From Stictocephala bisonia (lineage: Eukaryota > Arthropoda > Insecta > Hemiptera > Membracidae): a DNA stretch of 64,000 nt. Numbering within the stretch: position 1 is the stretch's first letter; each line of letters starts with the position of its first letter. Below the pieces are notes generated by a model that did not search any database, was not told the DNA's origin, and worked only from the letters and a program-made list of their open reading frames with translations. The position numbers and the translations under genes are program-made. Positions 9,390-21,035 of this stretch are shown one piece after another. The stretch is taken from positions 1,331,398 to 1,395,397 of the forward strand of contig JAQJVL010000125.1 in NCBI GenBank assembly GCA_035578905.1, written 5' to 3'.

Positions 9390-10960
9390 AATTTTTTATG
9401 GGCTTTTATTAGAGCTATTACAAGGTTTGGGTTGTAATTTGAAAATTTTGAGTTGAGGTCAGTGGGGGGGGGGTTAGGGGTAACATACCTTTTTTGAAAA
9501 TATTTTCCTTTTAGTTCCCCCAATGATTAGTAAAGATCCCCTGAAACTTAATTTTTCTAAACCGTTTGGTTTTGAAGCAACAATTTTTAAGTATAAATTG
9601 AAAATTTATTGGTTTTGAAGTATAAATTTAAAATAAATGTATTCAATATAATAAAATGAACTGAATCGTTAAACATTATGTACTTACAATATTAATCATA
9701 AACACCTATTTATAAACTGATTTGAGGAATGAAAATGCATTTTAGAAATCTTCTGTGACAACGAATGTTTTAAAATTATAAAATATAATCCGTAATCACC
9801 AGATTAAAATACGATTTAATATTTTTGGCAATCATAAAAACTATTTTAAGTTTTACTATCCATTATTTTAACATTGAAATTGTTTTAAAATGTGTTCTTT
9901 TTAACCTGTTTCAATACATTTAAAATTTACAATCAAACGCCTTAGTCTGTATGAGTCGATAGATTAAGATTGCACAAAAATATATTAAATGTTATTTTAA
10001 CTGGTGCAAATAGTGTTGTGAAAATATTATGTAGAGTGAAATGTGTTCATTTTCCATTAAAATATTTACTTTACTACTTAAATAACCATTTTTTCTTTTA
10101 TTTTCAACACAAATATATATATATTGTATGTATTTAAATAATATATTATCAAAATATTTATATTGCAAAAATAATTAATAGTAAACAATCATCCACATTT
10201 TAAGCGTATTAGGCTTTATAAACATACCATGATAATCGTATATCATTTAAGTTTAGTATATATTAGTTTGAATGTATCATATCATATATAAAGATAAAAG
10301 TCAACCATTATTTGGATTTTTTGCGTGAATTGCAACATTATCAATATAAAAAGTTATATTGATTGTGTTATTATATTTAAAAACTAATTGTAGTGAAATA
10401 AATAAGTTTTGTATTCGTTCCAGAATCTAATAAACAAAGCGCGATGTTCTCTTATGATTGTTTGGCTTCATCAAAAGTATAACTTTACTTTTCATTGTAC
10501 TCAATAAAATAAAATTATAACTATGAATTCCACCATTTCCCAGCCAATTAAAACCACGTAACCGGCCTTATACACACAAAAAAACACCCATTTTAAAATT
10601 TACTGCTCGATACTTTTAAATCCAAACATAGCTCACAATCACTGTCAGTTACTAGGATTACAGTTTCAGGGAGACACTTGAGACTATCTTCTGTAAACAT
10701 TAAACTAAGTCAGTAAAGGAATCTCCTGTAAATCGTATTAGCTTTACAGATGATTTTCAGTTTATCAATAAAAGTTTTGTCTATTTCCCATGTTTTCTAT
10801 AGCGTAAAATATTTCATTAAAAAAAAAGACAAATGTATGCCAAGAGCATATAATTATTTTCTTTCAAGCTGGATGGACGTAAAACGTTAAATAACAGTAT
10901 AATAAATTACGATTTCAAAAACGTAATATCGTGGAGAGAAGTCGGGATTAAAATGTTAAG
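9390..10960. other. AT-rich sequence, no gene recognised
   Basis: Includes a G-run near 9,463-9,472 and otherwise AT-rich DNA with no supported feature. Confidence 0.5.
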
Positions 10961-10964
10961 ACCA

Positions 10965-10970
10965 AGTAAC
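10965..10970 (+). repeat. Target site duplication AGTAAC, left
   Basis: Identical to 12,217-12,222, immediately outside the palindrome ends. Confidence 0.7.
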
Positions 10971-11016
10971 AGTAGTTGTTTTTGGACAGTAATAGGCTCA
11001 CTTTTTTTGGGGTTTT

Positions 11017-11058
11017 CCAAGATGGCGGCGGTCACGTGACCGGATCCAAGATGGCGGC
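11017..11058 (+). promoter_or_regulatory. Paired YY1/Pho-like sites flanking an E-box palindrome (left arm)
   Basis: CCAAGATGGCGGC at 11,017-11,029 and again at 11,046-11,058, with GTCACGTGAC at 11,031-11,040 between them. AAGATGGCGGC is the well-known YY1 core-promoter motif and CACGTG the bHLH-ZIP E-box. The mirror arrangement lies at 12,131-12,172. Binding in this host is inferred. Confidence 0.5.
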
Positions 11059-11465
11059 GCAGTGGTGCCAACCCCCCACCCCCTCCCCCACAACATTTCC
11101 CTAATTTCCCTCACATTTCCCTCACATTTCCCTCATTTCCCACATTTCCCACACATTACCCACACTTCCCACACATTCCCCCCACATTACCCCCCATTTC
11201 CCCCAAATTCCCTTGTTATACTATATAAAATACACACTTTTTCCTTGTTATACTATATAAAATGTCTGTTTTTTTGTCTAATATGGCGTCTTTATACTAT
11301 ATGAAATACAAAAGATGGCGACCGGATCCAATATGGTGTCTTTTCCCTCCCGCGCCAACTCACACCCCGTGGGAAAATTCCCTCCCCAAAATTCCCTCAT
11401 CCAATATGGCTGTCATTATACTATATATATAAAACCCAATATTTCATATATACACTATAACAATT

Positions 11466-11732
11466 GGCGACCGTAGCGCCCCCGGTGGCAACACCGATCG
11501 ACCGTAGCGCCCCTGGCGGCAACGCCGACGCGATCACAGCGCCCCTGGCGGCAACGCCGACGCGATCACAGCGCCCCTGGCGGCAATGCCGATCGCAGCA
11601 CCCCTGGCGGCATCAGGGGGTGACGCAGTGATCGCGTCGGCGTTGCCGCCAGGGGCGCTGTGATCGCGTCGGCGTTGCCGCCAGGGGCGCTACGGTCGAT
11701 CGGTGTTGCCACCGGGGGCGCTACGGTCGCTG
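11466..11732. repeat. GC-rich ~32-bp repeat core of the palindrome
   Basis: The left half holds about five direct units, the clearest being GATCACAGCGCCCCTGGCGG plus CAACGCCGACGC; the right half holds the same units inverted. The small central part around 11,590-11,625 is not symmetrical. The core is much more GC-rich than anything around it. Confidence 0.75.
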
Positions 11733-12130
11733 ATTGTTATAGTGTATATATATGAAATATTGGGTTTTATATATATAGTATAAAGACAGCCATATTGGAT
11801 GAGGGAATTTTGGGGAGGGAATTTTCCCACGGGGTGTGAGTTGGCGCGGGAGGGAAAAGACACCATATTGGATCCGGTCGCCATCTTTTGTATTTCATAT
11901 AGTATAAAGACGCCATATTAGACAAAAAAACAGACATTTTATATAGTATAACAAGGAAAAAGTGTGTATTTTATATAGTATAACAAGGGAATTTGGGGGA
12001 AATGGGGGGGTAATGTGGGGGGAATGTGTGGGAAGTGTGGGTAATGTGTGGGAAATGTGGGAAATGAGGGAAATGTGAGGGAAATGAGGGAAATTTTGTG
12101 GGGGAGGGGGTGGGGGGTCGGCACCACTGC

Positions 12131-12172
12131 GCCGCCATCTTGGATCCGGTCACGTGACCGCCGCCATCTTGG
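12131..12172 (-). promoter_or_regulatory. Paired YY1/Pho-like sites flanking an E-box palindrome (right arm)
   Basis: Mirror copy of the left-arm cluster: GCCGCCATCTTGG at 12,131-12,143 and 12,160-12,172, with GTCACGTGAC at 12,149-12,158. Confidence 0.5.
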
Positions 12173-12216
12173 AAAACCCAAAAAAGTGAGCCTATTACTG
12201 TCCAAAAACAACTACT

Positions 12217-12222
12217 AGTAAC
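12217..12222 (+). repeat. Target site duplication AGTAAC, right
   Basis: Identical to 10,965-10,970, immediately outside the palindrome ends. Confidence 0.7.
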
Positions 12223-12970
12223 GTTCTTAGTATTGATAAGCGTATCAGAGAATTATAATACTTTTTACTGGACTAGGCCTACCCAAATAAAGGTACATTG
12301 TGTCGTTTTCAAATAGATAATAATATAATCTGAACATTGTTGAGATCCGCTCTAAGGAAGAAGAATATGAGCCAGCTTAGCTTAAAACAGTCTACTCTAG
12401 TACGTACTTGCTATATTATATAAAACTGTTTGAAATTCGTAAAACAGGATCCAGTTATTCCAAGACAACTGTAGCCTTCATGCACCACTCAAGATTTTAA
12501 TTGTAGATATTGTGTTTTCTAACTGAACATTTTTCACAATAACTGAATACATAGGGTTTCCTTTCCAGCCAATAAGTCCGCTTAGACAGATAAAGACGCC
12601 AAATCTCTGAAGAAAAATCCAACTTACGTAGTAGTAGAACATATCCAGTAAAATATAATAGAAACTTGATTTTAACATCTACCTATGAAACTTTTGCACA
12701 AATTAATATCAATATGTTGACACCCTGTCATTTTGGAACCATTAGTAGGATAACCTTTGAAACTATGGATAAGTCAGAAAAGTAACTGTCGAAAGAAATC
12801 ATAACTCCCCAAAAATTAACATGAGCTTCAAAAAGGCACTGTCAATAAAACGGTGAATAACATGACCATCTGGTAAATTCATTCATCCTAATTTTGACCC
12901 AAATGGTTATTTCGAGGTTCTCTACGATTAATGTTTATACGATTAATTTGTTTTAATCGTATTATTTTCA
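12223..12970. other. AT-rich sequence, no gene recognised
   Basis: No coding or repeat signature I can name. Confidence 0.5.
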
Positions 12971-12971
12971 G

Positions 12972-12996
12972 ATATATATATATATATATATATATA
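12972..12996. repeat. (TA)n microsatellite
   Basis: About 12 TA dinucleotides. Confidence 0.9.
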
Positions 12997-13029
12997 CAAA
13001 ACACACAATATAAAAAAGGCATTCAGTTT

Positions 13030-13860
13030 ATTTTTCTCTTGTTTATAGTAGGATCGAGTATGCCATAACAACTTTGGGTGGAACATATCAAACAAATACA
13101 ATGCCTATTTATATAATGCAAAAACGTTTTATAAGATTGATAAAGAACAAACATAGGTAGGAGCATACTATTCAACTGTTTAGAGATTTAAAGGTTTTGC
13201 CTTTGAAAAATATATATGTTTTTAAGGTCATGAAACTTTTCTTTTCAAAAAGTGGTAATAGAATAAAAAATAACAGAGTCGCTACTTTTAGAACCAAACT
13301 ACGGAATCCAAATATCATTGATGTACCAAAACCGAACACTACACTTTTTACAAAAACATACAATTTTATTGCTCCCAGAATTTTCAATAAAATTCCAGAT
13401 GAAATAAAAATGTACCATCAAATAGACTAATTATCAAACAAATGAAGAAACGGTTACTATGTTTAGAAGGCGTAGATTTTATGTTCAGCATCCTGCTATA
13501 GTGTTTTTACACTGTTGTGGGTTGTTTTTACATTAGTTATAAACTGAAGTAAACATGTTAAATATATGTTTAAATGGATTTAAATTTAAATGGATCCTAA
13601 TTAAAATGGATTTTAATTAAATATATGTAATGATATTAATGTAAATTGCACACATTCTCGTATATCTTAGTATTTTGTATCAACTATTTATTAACTTGAG
13701 CTCGATTTAAGATAACTTGATGTTTATATTCATGCAACCTCAAAACGGGCTTTGCCTTGAGGTGCAGTATTGTCTCTTTCATATATGTATATTTACTAAA
13801 AGTGTAATGCATTGCATTTTTGGAAGAACAATAAACTATTTATTATTATTATTATTATTT
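13030..13860 (+). mobile_element. 5'-truncated non-LTR retrotransposon (Jockey/CR1-like), 3' end
   Basis: Translation from about 13,055 gives the C-terminal region of a LINE ORF2, downstream of the RT domain: GGTYQTN, PIYIMQKRFIRLI, then QLFRDLKVLPLKNIYVFKVM, then FIAPRIFNKIPDEIK. One TAG interrupts the frame at 13,158-13,160. The reading frame ends near 13,430, followed by a ~400-bp 3' UTR and a (TTA)n tail at about 13,837-13,859, the microsatellite-type tail expected for this LINE group. The 5' truncation point is near 13,030. The clade call rests on memory of the motif style. Confidence 0.75.
13055..13430 (+). pseudogene. LINE ORF2 C-terminal fragment
   Basis: The fragment contains the conserved post-RT region of LINE ORF2 with the order QKRxIRxI, QLFRDLxxLPLKxxYVFKVxK and APRIFNKIP. 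It is broken by TAG at 13,158. RT and endonuclease domains are absent because the copy is 5'-truncated. Confidence 0.7.
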
Positions 13861-16075
13861 TCCTTTTCATTCACTCATTTGTTAACGAATAACTACTATA
13901 TGTATTTTCTATCATCTCCTTAATTTGTTTACGTTTAGCTCTACAATTTTATTTTCTACAACCAAATACAATCTACTACAATTGAGTGTTAAATTTTTTT
14001 TATTATTTATCAAAATAATTTCGTTAGTGGTTACTATGATTTTTCGTAACATACTGACGAAACCCCATTTACCAGGATATGTTAGTAATATACACATTTA
14101 AGGGTTTTCTTCCAGACCTTCAGTTTAGTGCTCTAGGGAATTTTGTTCCAGATTTTATCACAGCTGTTGCTAAGAGCAGTACAGATCCTGACTCACTAAC
14201 AAACAAGCAATGTTTCCATCCTCTCTCCTTTTCATAGCTCCACCTGCCCCGCCCCGCAAATTCTGCAGAAGGACATAAACCCCTCATTTATAGAAAACTA
14301 TCTATTAATTTATATATATATTATTTATATGTTGTTTACCCCAAGATGATTATACAAATGTTTACTAAAGATTTGAACAAATATAATTTATATAAAAATA
14401 ATTGATACACTTAAAGTGGATACTAATATTTTTATTTAGAAAAAAAAATGTATAAATAATTTTTGATCGAGCACCCTTTATGTGTGAAGTACTCATTGAA
14501 CAATTAGTATGTGGACAATTATGTGCAGTAATTTTGTTACTAACCATATTAATAAAAAATATTACAATAATAAACATCAGCTTGTAGTCATAATATATAT
14601 TTTACACTTTTTTAGAATAACTGTTCAGTAGGCCAATGTTTTCACAAAGGAGCCACTCTTCACTCCTCACCTATGTCCAGCTGTCACTGCCCGTGAGCAC
14701 AGATTAATTGTACAACCAGTACACACGTAGTTTCCTGAAAGTTATCTGAAAGCAATGAGACTTTATTTAAGCCAAACCCATTTATGATGTACTGGGTTTA
14801 GGTCGCCACTTGCAACAGGTGTACAACTAATCTAACGCTCTTTAGCAAGCACTCACTGTGTACAGAATTTAGGGTTATAGTGTAAAACCAGAGTAAAGCT
14901 TTGTTAGTAAGTGTTTGTGAGTAAAGCTTGTTCATTTATAAAGCAATTTGTAATATTATAGTAACAGCAAATTGTGTCCTCAGTGATTTGGTTTATTTGG
15001 TTTTTCTCATTTGTGTAAATCATTATTATAGTTTGAAACGTTCCGATTGGGCGTATATTTTTTACCTGATAAACATATTATTCCGCTGTCATATATTCAT
15101 CATCTGCCTTATATTTTGAATCTATTTTATTTTGTATGCCACTTAATAGAACACAAATGTACTAAAGGCACTGGCTGTTATTTTTCATACAAAATTAATA
15201 GCATTCTATAGTTGGTTAACTAAAAAAGACAGTTACTTTTAATTCGTACAAAATTAGAACATTAATTTGTAGCTATAATAATAATAACTCAAAAAATACA
15301 AATGAAATAATTATTTTTCAATAATCTCAAGTAAGAAATTAAAACTTAAACTCGCTTTCAATATTAGTGGTTATTGGAATACTTTTTTTAAACAGTATTG
15401 GATATTTTTATTAGTAAATTGTCATCATACTGTTAAATGTCAAGTGTTACTTTGGTAAAGTGTTAAAATTACAAATACTATAGACAAATGTTATGAGTAC
15501 GTAACTTTTTATTTCGTTACCATTGACCTCACATTTGAGATGATGTCTTTGTAATTATGTCTAGGTTAAATACAAGTACTTAGAATCAATTATTTAACGA
15601 AGCGTTTTAATAATGTAGTACTAATGATTATAATTAATTTTAAATATCAAAAAGTAGATTCGTTACAAACAGATTTTAGTAGTAGCCATAATGAGCACCG
15701 AGAGTGATTGGCTCGATGTTTTAACTTTAGAAGTTACTTAGAGAAAACAGCACCATATGTTAAAACAATAATAACAAAAACATTATGCATAGAAAATCTC
15801 TGTCTCTAGATTACACAACTAATTGTATTGAAGTCACTCTAAAAAATAGTTCTCCTGAAAAACTTAAATTCATTATATTCAGAATTTTAAAAATGTCAGC
15901 CACCGTACATCTATATTGGAGAATGGGTTCTTCAGATTGGTGTTAAATATCACAAACACAAACGTAATTGTATCACATATTTGTACAGATGTAATCATAT
16001 CACAATATAATATAATGCCTTAAGCAGAATAGATGCTGTTTTCACAAGACATAAATTAGCCTGATTTATGTTTAA
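13861..16075. other. AT-rich sequence, no gene recognised
   Basis: Two GC-richer islands (about 14,100-14,280 and 14,630-14,900) could be old repeat fragments but matched nothing else in the window convincingly. Confidence 0.45.
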
Positions 16076-16107
16076 GATTTTATATACAAAGCAGTATTAT
16101 ATATTAT

Positions 16108-16560
16108 ATAGGATGGAAAATATATGGAAACGCTTTCACAACTTTTGTATGACTTCACTTGTAAAAGTTAAATCTTGTACATGGTCATGGTTACAAAGAA
16201 TAAAATGTTTGATGCTATTAGCAGCATTTAATCTTTTCTGGGGGACGGCCCACGAGGAGTTAAACGAAAATCTTCATTTTAATCTTAGGTCGATTTTTGT
16301 GGCAAATGAAAGGTCTATTCATTAGAAATTAAGTGCCACAAACCGGACTTCAAAAGTTAATTTTTTTCCAGAGTTGCGGTCACTTAAATTTCAAAGTAAC
16401 TAATTTTAACAATATTATTTCTCTACTATTTAACAGTGTTAAGTAAATTATTCTGATCTAAAATAATATTTATGGAACACATTAAGTATAAAAAATTCAA
16501 TTATAAATGATAAATATAACTTTGTAAAAGCGTTTCCACATTTTCCCACCCTGTATATAT
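16108..16560 (+). mobile_element. MITE family C, full-length copy 1
   Basis: It starts ATAGGATGGAAAATATATGG (TIR-like) and ends with the inverse, AAGCGTTTCCACATTTTCCC followed by ACCCTGTATA, giving ~30-bp imperfect inverted ends of type CAGGGTGGAAAA...GAAACGCTTT. It aligns along its length with 21,036-21,490. TA-rich flanks and the CAGGGTGG terminus suggest a Tc1/mariner-type non-autonomous element. An 85-codon frame inside is not conserved between copies. Confidence 0.75.
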
Positions 16561-16569
16561 TTATATATT

Positions 16570-17575
16570 CACCTCTATTTAAGATTACAAAAGTGCCTAT
16601 GCTTCAGCGCCTTCTGTATTATTGATGCTATCTCCGCAATACACACAGGTACCTGAATCACGGTTACGCGCCGTCATAGTTTTTAATAACAATAAAAAAT
16701 GCCATATTTAAACAGTTATTACCCTTCACTTATGTGTAAATATAATTAAATAATTGTAGGAAATAGCCCTGTCACACAAACAACATTTCCCTAGACTTAT
16801 TTTAATCCAATTTTATAAAAATTTTAAAATAAATATAGACTAAATAATATCACATGATTTATTACCACGTAAAATAAAAAAGAGAAATGTAACACAAACT
16901 CTATGTAACTTTAACACAGTTTAATTCATTAAACATTAATGTCTTGGAATTAGTAAACGAATTAATTCTAAACTCTTATGTTGACGTAAATATTAACGTT
17001 TTTAAAAAGGTTTCAAAATAAGTTAAATCTGAGGACAAAATGAACTAATGTTAAAACAGAATGGAATCAGGTAATGAAGTAACAAATCTGTAAAAAATCT
17101 ATTTAAATTTATACCGTATTAATAACTCTAATATCATAAAATATTTTTCTTTATGTAATAATACCTGAATATATTTGTAAAATCAATACGTGCGTGTTAT
17201 ATTTTTAATTCAATATTTCAGCTAAATTTATTTTTTAGATACTTATCTTCGTTATAAACTATTTATATTAATAGTTTATTTTTTCGTCTTATAAAAAGCA
17301 AACATATATCAAAAGATGAAGCATTATCGAGCACTTGTTTTGCTTAAGATATTTTGGACCGAATATATTAAAACAATATAATGCTTTACTTTAAACAACA
17401 TCTGAATTCAAGTTAAATTTGAAAGACATATCTAATCACTAATGTTTAATAGACAATGGTAAATATATTAAGAGTGTGCTTATAAAACCCGTGGTTAAAA
17501 CAATACAATTTGAAACATTTCTTCTAAACGCGATAAAATGGAATTCCTAGAAACTATTTTGTGAAGATATGATTC
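16570..17575. other. AT-rich sequence, no gene recognised
   Basis: No supported feature. Confidence 0.5.
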
Positions 17576-17594
17576 GAACCAACTGTTATTATAG

Positions 17595-17855
17595 TCTCCG
17601 TGAGTTATTTCAGTCACGTGCAGTCAGATGAAATCATATCATAGAAGAGGCATGAGTGCTGGTCACATCTCTGATTGGAATCATCAACGCTCCAATAATC
17701 TCTTATAATGTAATAAGAGACTTCATGAACTATTTCAGTCATTTGTAGTCAGATGAAATCACATCGTGCATAAGGTATGTATGCTGACCACGTCTCTGAT
17801 TGGAATCATCAACTCTCCAATCGTCTCTTGTAATGTACTAAGAGACCTGCAATTT
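17595..17855 (+). repeat. Tandem duplication of a ~130-bp unit
   Basis: Two consecutive units each run TATTTCAGTCA..TG.AGTCAGATGAAATCA, then CTCTGATTGGAATCATCAAC, then CTCCAAT, then CTCTT.TAATGTA.TAAGAGAC. They differ by roughly 15%. A diverged single relative lies at 54,255-54,405 (AGTCACGTG, GTCAGACCAAATGACATCAT, then ATTGGAAATTATCAAC). Confidence 0.75.
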
Positions 17856-17859
17856 GCAA

Positions 17860-18885
17860 CTGACAATACATCGACTTTTGAATTGAAGAAAGCAAATTTT
17901 TTGTATGATTTGTTTAATGTATAACTAAACATCTCTTAAGTAAAAGAACAAATACAATTTAAAGTAGCAATACAAAGTTACCATTATAAAATGTTTTAAT
18001 AATGTTTATCAGTATTTGTGACAGTGATTAGAATCGACTGAATTATTTAACAATACGATGTTATCACAGGCAATTGGTAAACTATAATGAAACAAAGTAA
18101 TTAATTTGCATCAACACACTCATTAGTCCTGATAGATAAAGAAAATATACTATATGTTTAATTCAATTAAATTTATAATATAAAACGATACGTCTTATTG
18201 TTATGATATGGAAATTGAAGAGAGGACCTGCTTATTTAAAATGTTCTACGTGAATATTGTGTTTTATCATAATTTATAATAATATTAACACTATTACAAA
18301 ACATAATTCATGTTTCCTCTTATGAACGTTTTACTTAAGAACTTAGTATTGTTAATTTAAATATGTCAATGTTATGGTTGTAAATATACGACAACAATTT
18401 CTGTGATTAAAACCACGTTAGATTAATTTGGTTGATCTGATGGAGATTTTTACTGTAACTCGCATATCAATTAAAACACTCGATAGGCTATATCCTGAAG
18501 TACAAGATGAGTTAATGTCTTCTGTACAATTTGATAAATATTGACCGTCCTACTTACAAATCTATGGCTCACAACTAAAAAATATAGGTTATTCATTGAT
18601 AACATATATTTTAAATAACCTCACATTTTTTAATAACTGATATTTCACCTTCAATTAAATTTTCCTCCGAAATTAATGTTTAAATAGTGTAGGGACGTAC
18701 AGAATTTTTGGAACTATTTAATACAATTCAAATAAAAAAAATAAAACCACATTGTAGGCTATCCATTGAAAATAAAAAGATATATTTGAATCCGATTTTT
18801 ACGTTTAGAATTTACAAAACACTTTGAAACGAAATTTAATATAATTTTCTGTGGAGTTAACATTATTTACTTCATGCGTCAGAGA
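17860..18885. other. AT-rich sequence, no gene recognised
   Basis: No supported feature. Confidence 0.5.
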
Positions 18886-19068
18886 TGTAAAGGAAGAATT
18901 GGAGTGGCGATAAACGGAAATAACCGACAACACGAAGACGACGCATTCACCAGCTACATTGTTTCCGTTATGGCTTTTTATAGCCGACTGAGGAGCTGCT
19001 AATAACCATCTTTTGAGTTGAAAACTCCTTATTGTGGAAGTATCTCTTATTATTTCGTCTGCTCCTCT
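18885..19068 (-). mobile_element. LTR/promoter-like repeat (family B, copy 2)
   Basis: Reverse-strand relative of 8,690-8,865. Read on the minus strand it gives AATAAG..ATACTTCCACAATAAGGAG, then GGTTATTAG, then GGCTATAAAAAGCC, then GAAACAATGTAGCTGGTGAA. Confidence 0.5.
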
Positions 19069-19069
19069 A

Positions 19070-20325
19070 CTTATAGATAATCCTATTATTTCAATTTTAG
19101 AATATTACTATTTTTTACATGAACTCTAAATTCAGTTATAGTTTTATTTCAAGGACGGTATTGAGTAACAATTTTTTGTTAAGTCAATTACTGTGGTTTG
19201 ACTGAAAAAATTTTACAAATGGGGCTTTTGCGATTCGAGCGGCCAAACCGGGTCGAATTTCGGTTAATTTTCTCTCTCCCCTCCACACCACGTTAACTTA
19301 GCCTAAGTACATACATTTTTTACTTTACCTTAAGTAGTCAATCACAACTTTATAAGTATTTTGGTAATACATTTTTGTATTTATTCATTATTAATTTGTA
19401 AGACGCCGACCGTAAAGAAATTAGCGAATGTGAGGGGTGATTGAGTGTGCTAATATATTTTCCTGGGCTCTTGTTTTTCAATCCTTTATTATAGTTGTTC
19501 CTTAAGTCAGTGTTGTTACTGCTTAGGGAAGCTCAACCGTGTTAAATATCGCAAATATAGGTATTTATTGTAGTGATTATTGTTTGGTTCGCTATACAGT
19601 TTAGTCTTGATATCAGGCAGTTGGTTATAAAAATGTATGAGAATATTGAAGTTCTACTTGCATAATATTGAGACTCCTTATGGAATAATTGAGACAATTT
19701 CACGTCACATTGACTAAATTGCTCATACTCTATTACATCAGGCTAAATATTTGGGTTTTAGATGTACGTATTTTATTTCAGTAACTCAAAAGTGTCAATA
19801 AATGAGGTGTCAATAGTTATATTTCATTATTAATGCATGAACAGTGCCCCTGATGGTCACGAACCTTGAACAAGTTCAGCATATGTCAGTCAAGTAATTA
19901 ATACAGGCTGCAATCTGTCACTAAACGTGCATTATGCAGTCCAGCTGCGTTCCTTGTTGCAGTACATTTGACACTGCACACGAATGTAACAGTAGGGAAT
20001 ACGAATGAAAATAGGTACGAGTACATCGGTTGGTTTTGTTAGGTACTACATTCAGCCATATGTTAAATAAATAATATTATTTACTTTAGTTAAAGTTAAT
20101 ACTATAATAACCAGCCTGTCAGGCCATTGCATTTTATTTAGGAACAGTGTATTGATGCAGTTGTTATCAAATACCTGTCACTAATTTATTTGTGAACCAA
20201 TATAAATTAGAAGCTGTCTTAGAACCAAATACTCTCCTAATTAATTACTAATAATTTAATTTTTGTAATAATGTCATTTAGATACGTAGATTCTTGTCAG
20301 TATTGATTTGAAAAAGCCCCCTTAA
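19070..20325. other. No gene recognised
   Basis: AT-rich, with two GC-richer stretches (19,220-19,290 and 19,840-20,000) that I could not assign. Confidence 0.45.
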
Positions 20326-20329
20326 AAAT

Positions 20330-20462
20330 ATGAAATGTAACTAATGGTGTCATAAAGTATGTTCTTTGTAACCATCATCATGTACAAGATTTCACGTTTA
20401 CAAGTGAAGTCATAAAAAACTTGTGAAAGCGTTTTCATACTTTTTTCCACCTTGTATATAAA
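20330..20462 (-). mobile_element. MITE family C, terminal fragment
   Basis: On the minus strand this reads TATACAAGGTGGAAAAAAGT, then GAAAACGCTTTCACAAG, then GACTTCACTTGTAAACGTGA and CTTGTACATGATGATGG, matching the first ~130 bp of the copies at 16,108 and 21,036. The rest of the element is missing. Confidence 0.7.
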
Positions 20463-20734
20463 AATAATTTACTTAAAACTTACAGATTACGAAGAGAAGA
20501 AAAGATCGATCAAAATGCCATTATTACTGCTTTGCTTAATCAGTGACACATTCTTGTAACATAAAATGGAAACTGTAACCAAATTGACGTAACAGCACCA
20601 ATTTAAAAAAACGTTGTTAAATCGATTATCTTAAACCAACAATAGACCTATTAGTACTGAGTACAGCTACATAAGTATTTACCACGGTACCTACATACAA
20701 CCTGCGTACCATGAAAGTCAAACCGCATGGTGGC

Positions 20735-20930
20735 AGCCAAGTGGAACAACAAACAACAAATTCCCACGTTTACAATTCAAGCTGCTTTGTGGTAAATAAC
20801 TTGCTTACTATTTAGCTGAAAGCAACCCCGTTATTGGTAGATTTAGTTACTAGTAGTTAATAAAATAAATAACCTCACTGATTCACTCACGTAACGTCAC
20901 CGGTAAACCCTACCTATGTTGTTCTTGTTA
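20735..20930 (+). repeat. Dispersed repeat (family D, copy 1)
   Basis: Shares GTGGTAAATAACTTGCTTAC, TATTTAGCTGAAAG and TTGGTAGATTTAGTTACTAG, then TTAATAAAATAAATAA with 47,425-47,600 in the same orientation. Class unknown. Confidence 0.55.
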
Positions 20931-21035
20931 CCGTTATACACACCACATTTCTCACAAAATATTCTCAAACGCATTACTGTTACTAACTTAACCACTACAC
21001 AATTACCTAAATTTGACTAATCGTTACTTTATATA

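Larger units (their letters stand above)
10971..12216. mobile_element. Foldback element: 1,246-bp near-perfect palindrome with 6-bp target duplication
   Basis: The left end AGTAGTTGTTTTTGGACAG is mirrored by CTGTCCAAAAACAACTACT at the right end, and the match continues inward almost without break to a centre near 11,594. The direct repeat AGTAAC flanks both ends (10,965-10,970 and 12,217-12,222), supporting transposition with a 6-bp duplication. From each end inward it contains: two CCAAGATGGCGGC motifs flanking GTCACGTGAC, a C/T-rich stretch of repeated CACATTTCC-like words, blocks with TATACTATATAAAATA and ATGGCG words, and a GC-rich core of ~32-bp repeats. No coding capacity: the open frames over the C/T-rich arms give only Pro/Phe/His/Ser low-complexity peptide. 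It is a foldback-type or long-TIR non-autonomous DNA element of unknown superfamily. Confidence 0.88.

Noticed and set aside
9284..9390. Helitron 3' end (hairpin plus CTAA)
   Set aside because: Two adjacent hairpins, a long gap to CTAA and no matching 5' TC end; evidence too weak.
11062..12211. Open frames on both strands in the 1.2-kb palindrome arms
   Set aside because: They translate only the C/T-rich low-complexity repeat into Phe/Pro/His/Ser strings, mirrored in the other arm.
16068..16325. 85-codon frame in the first family C MITE
   Set aside because: The aligned second copy at 21,036 does not keep the frame.
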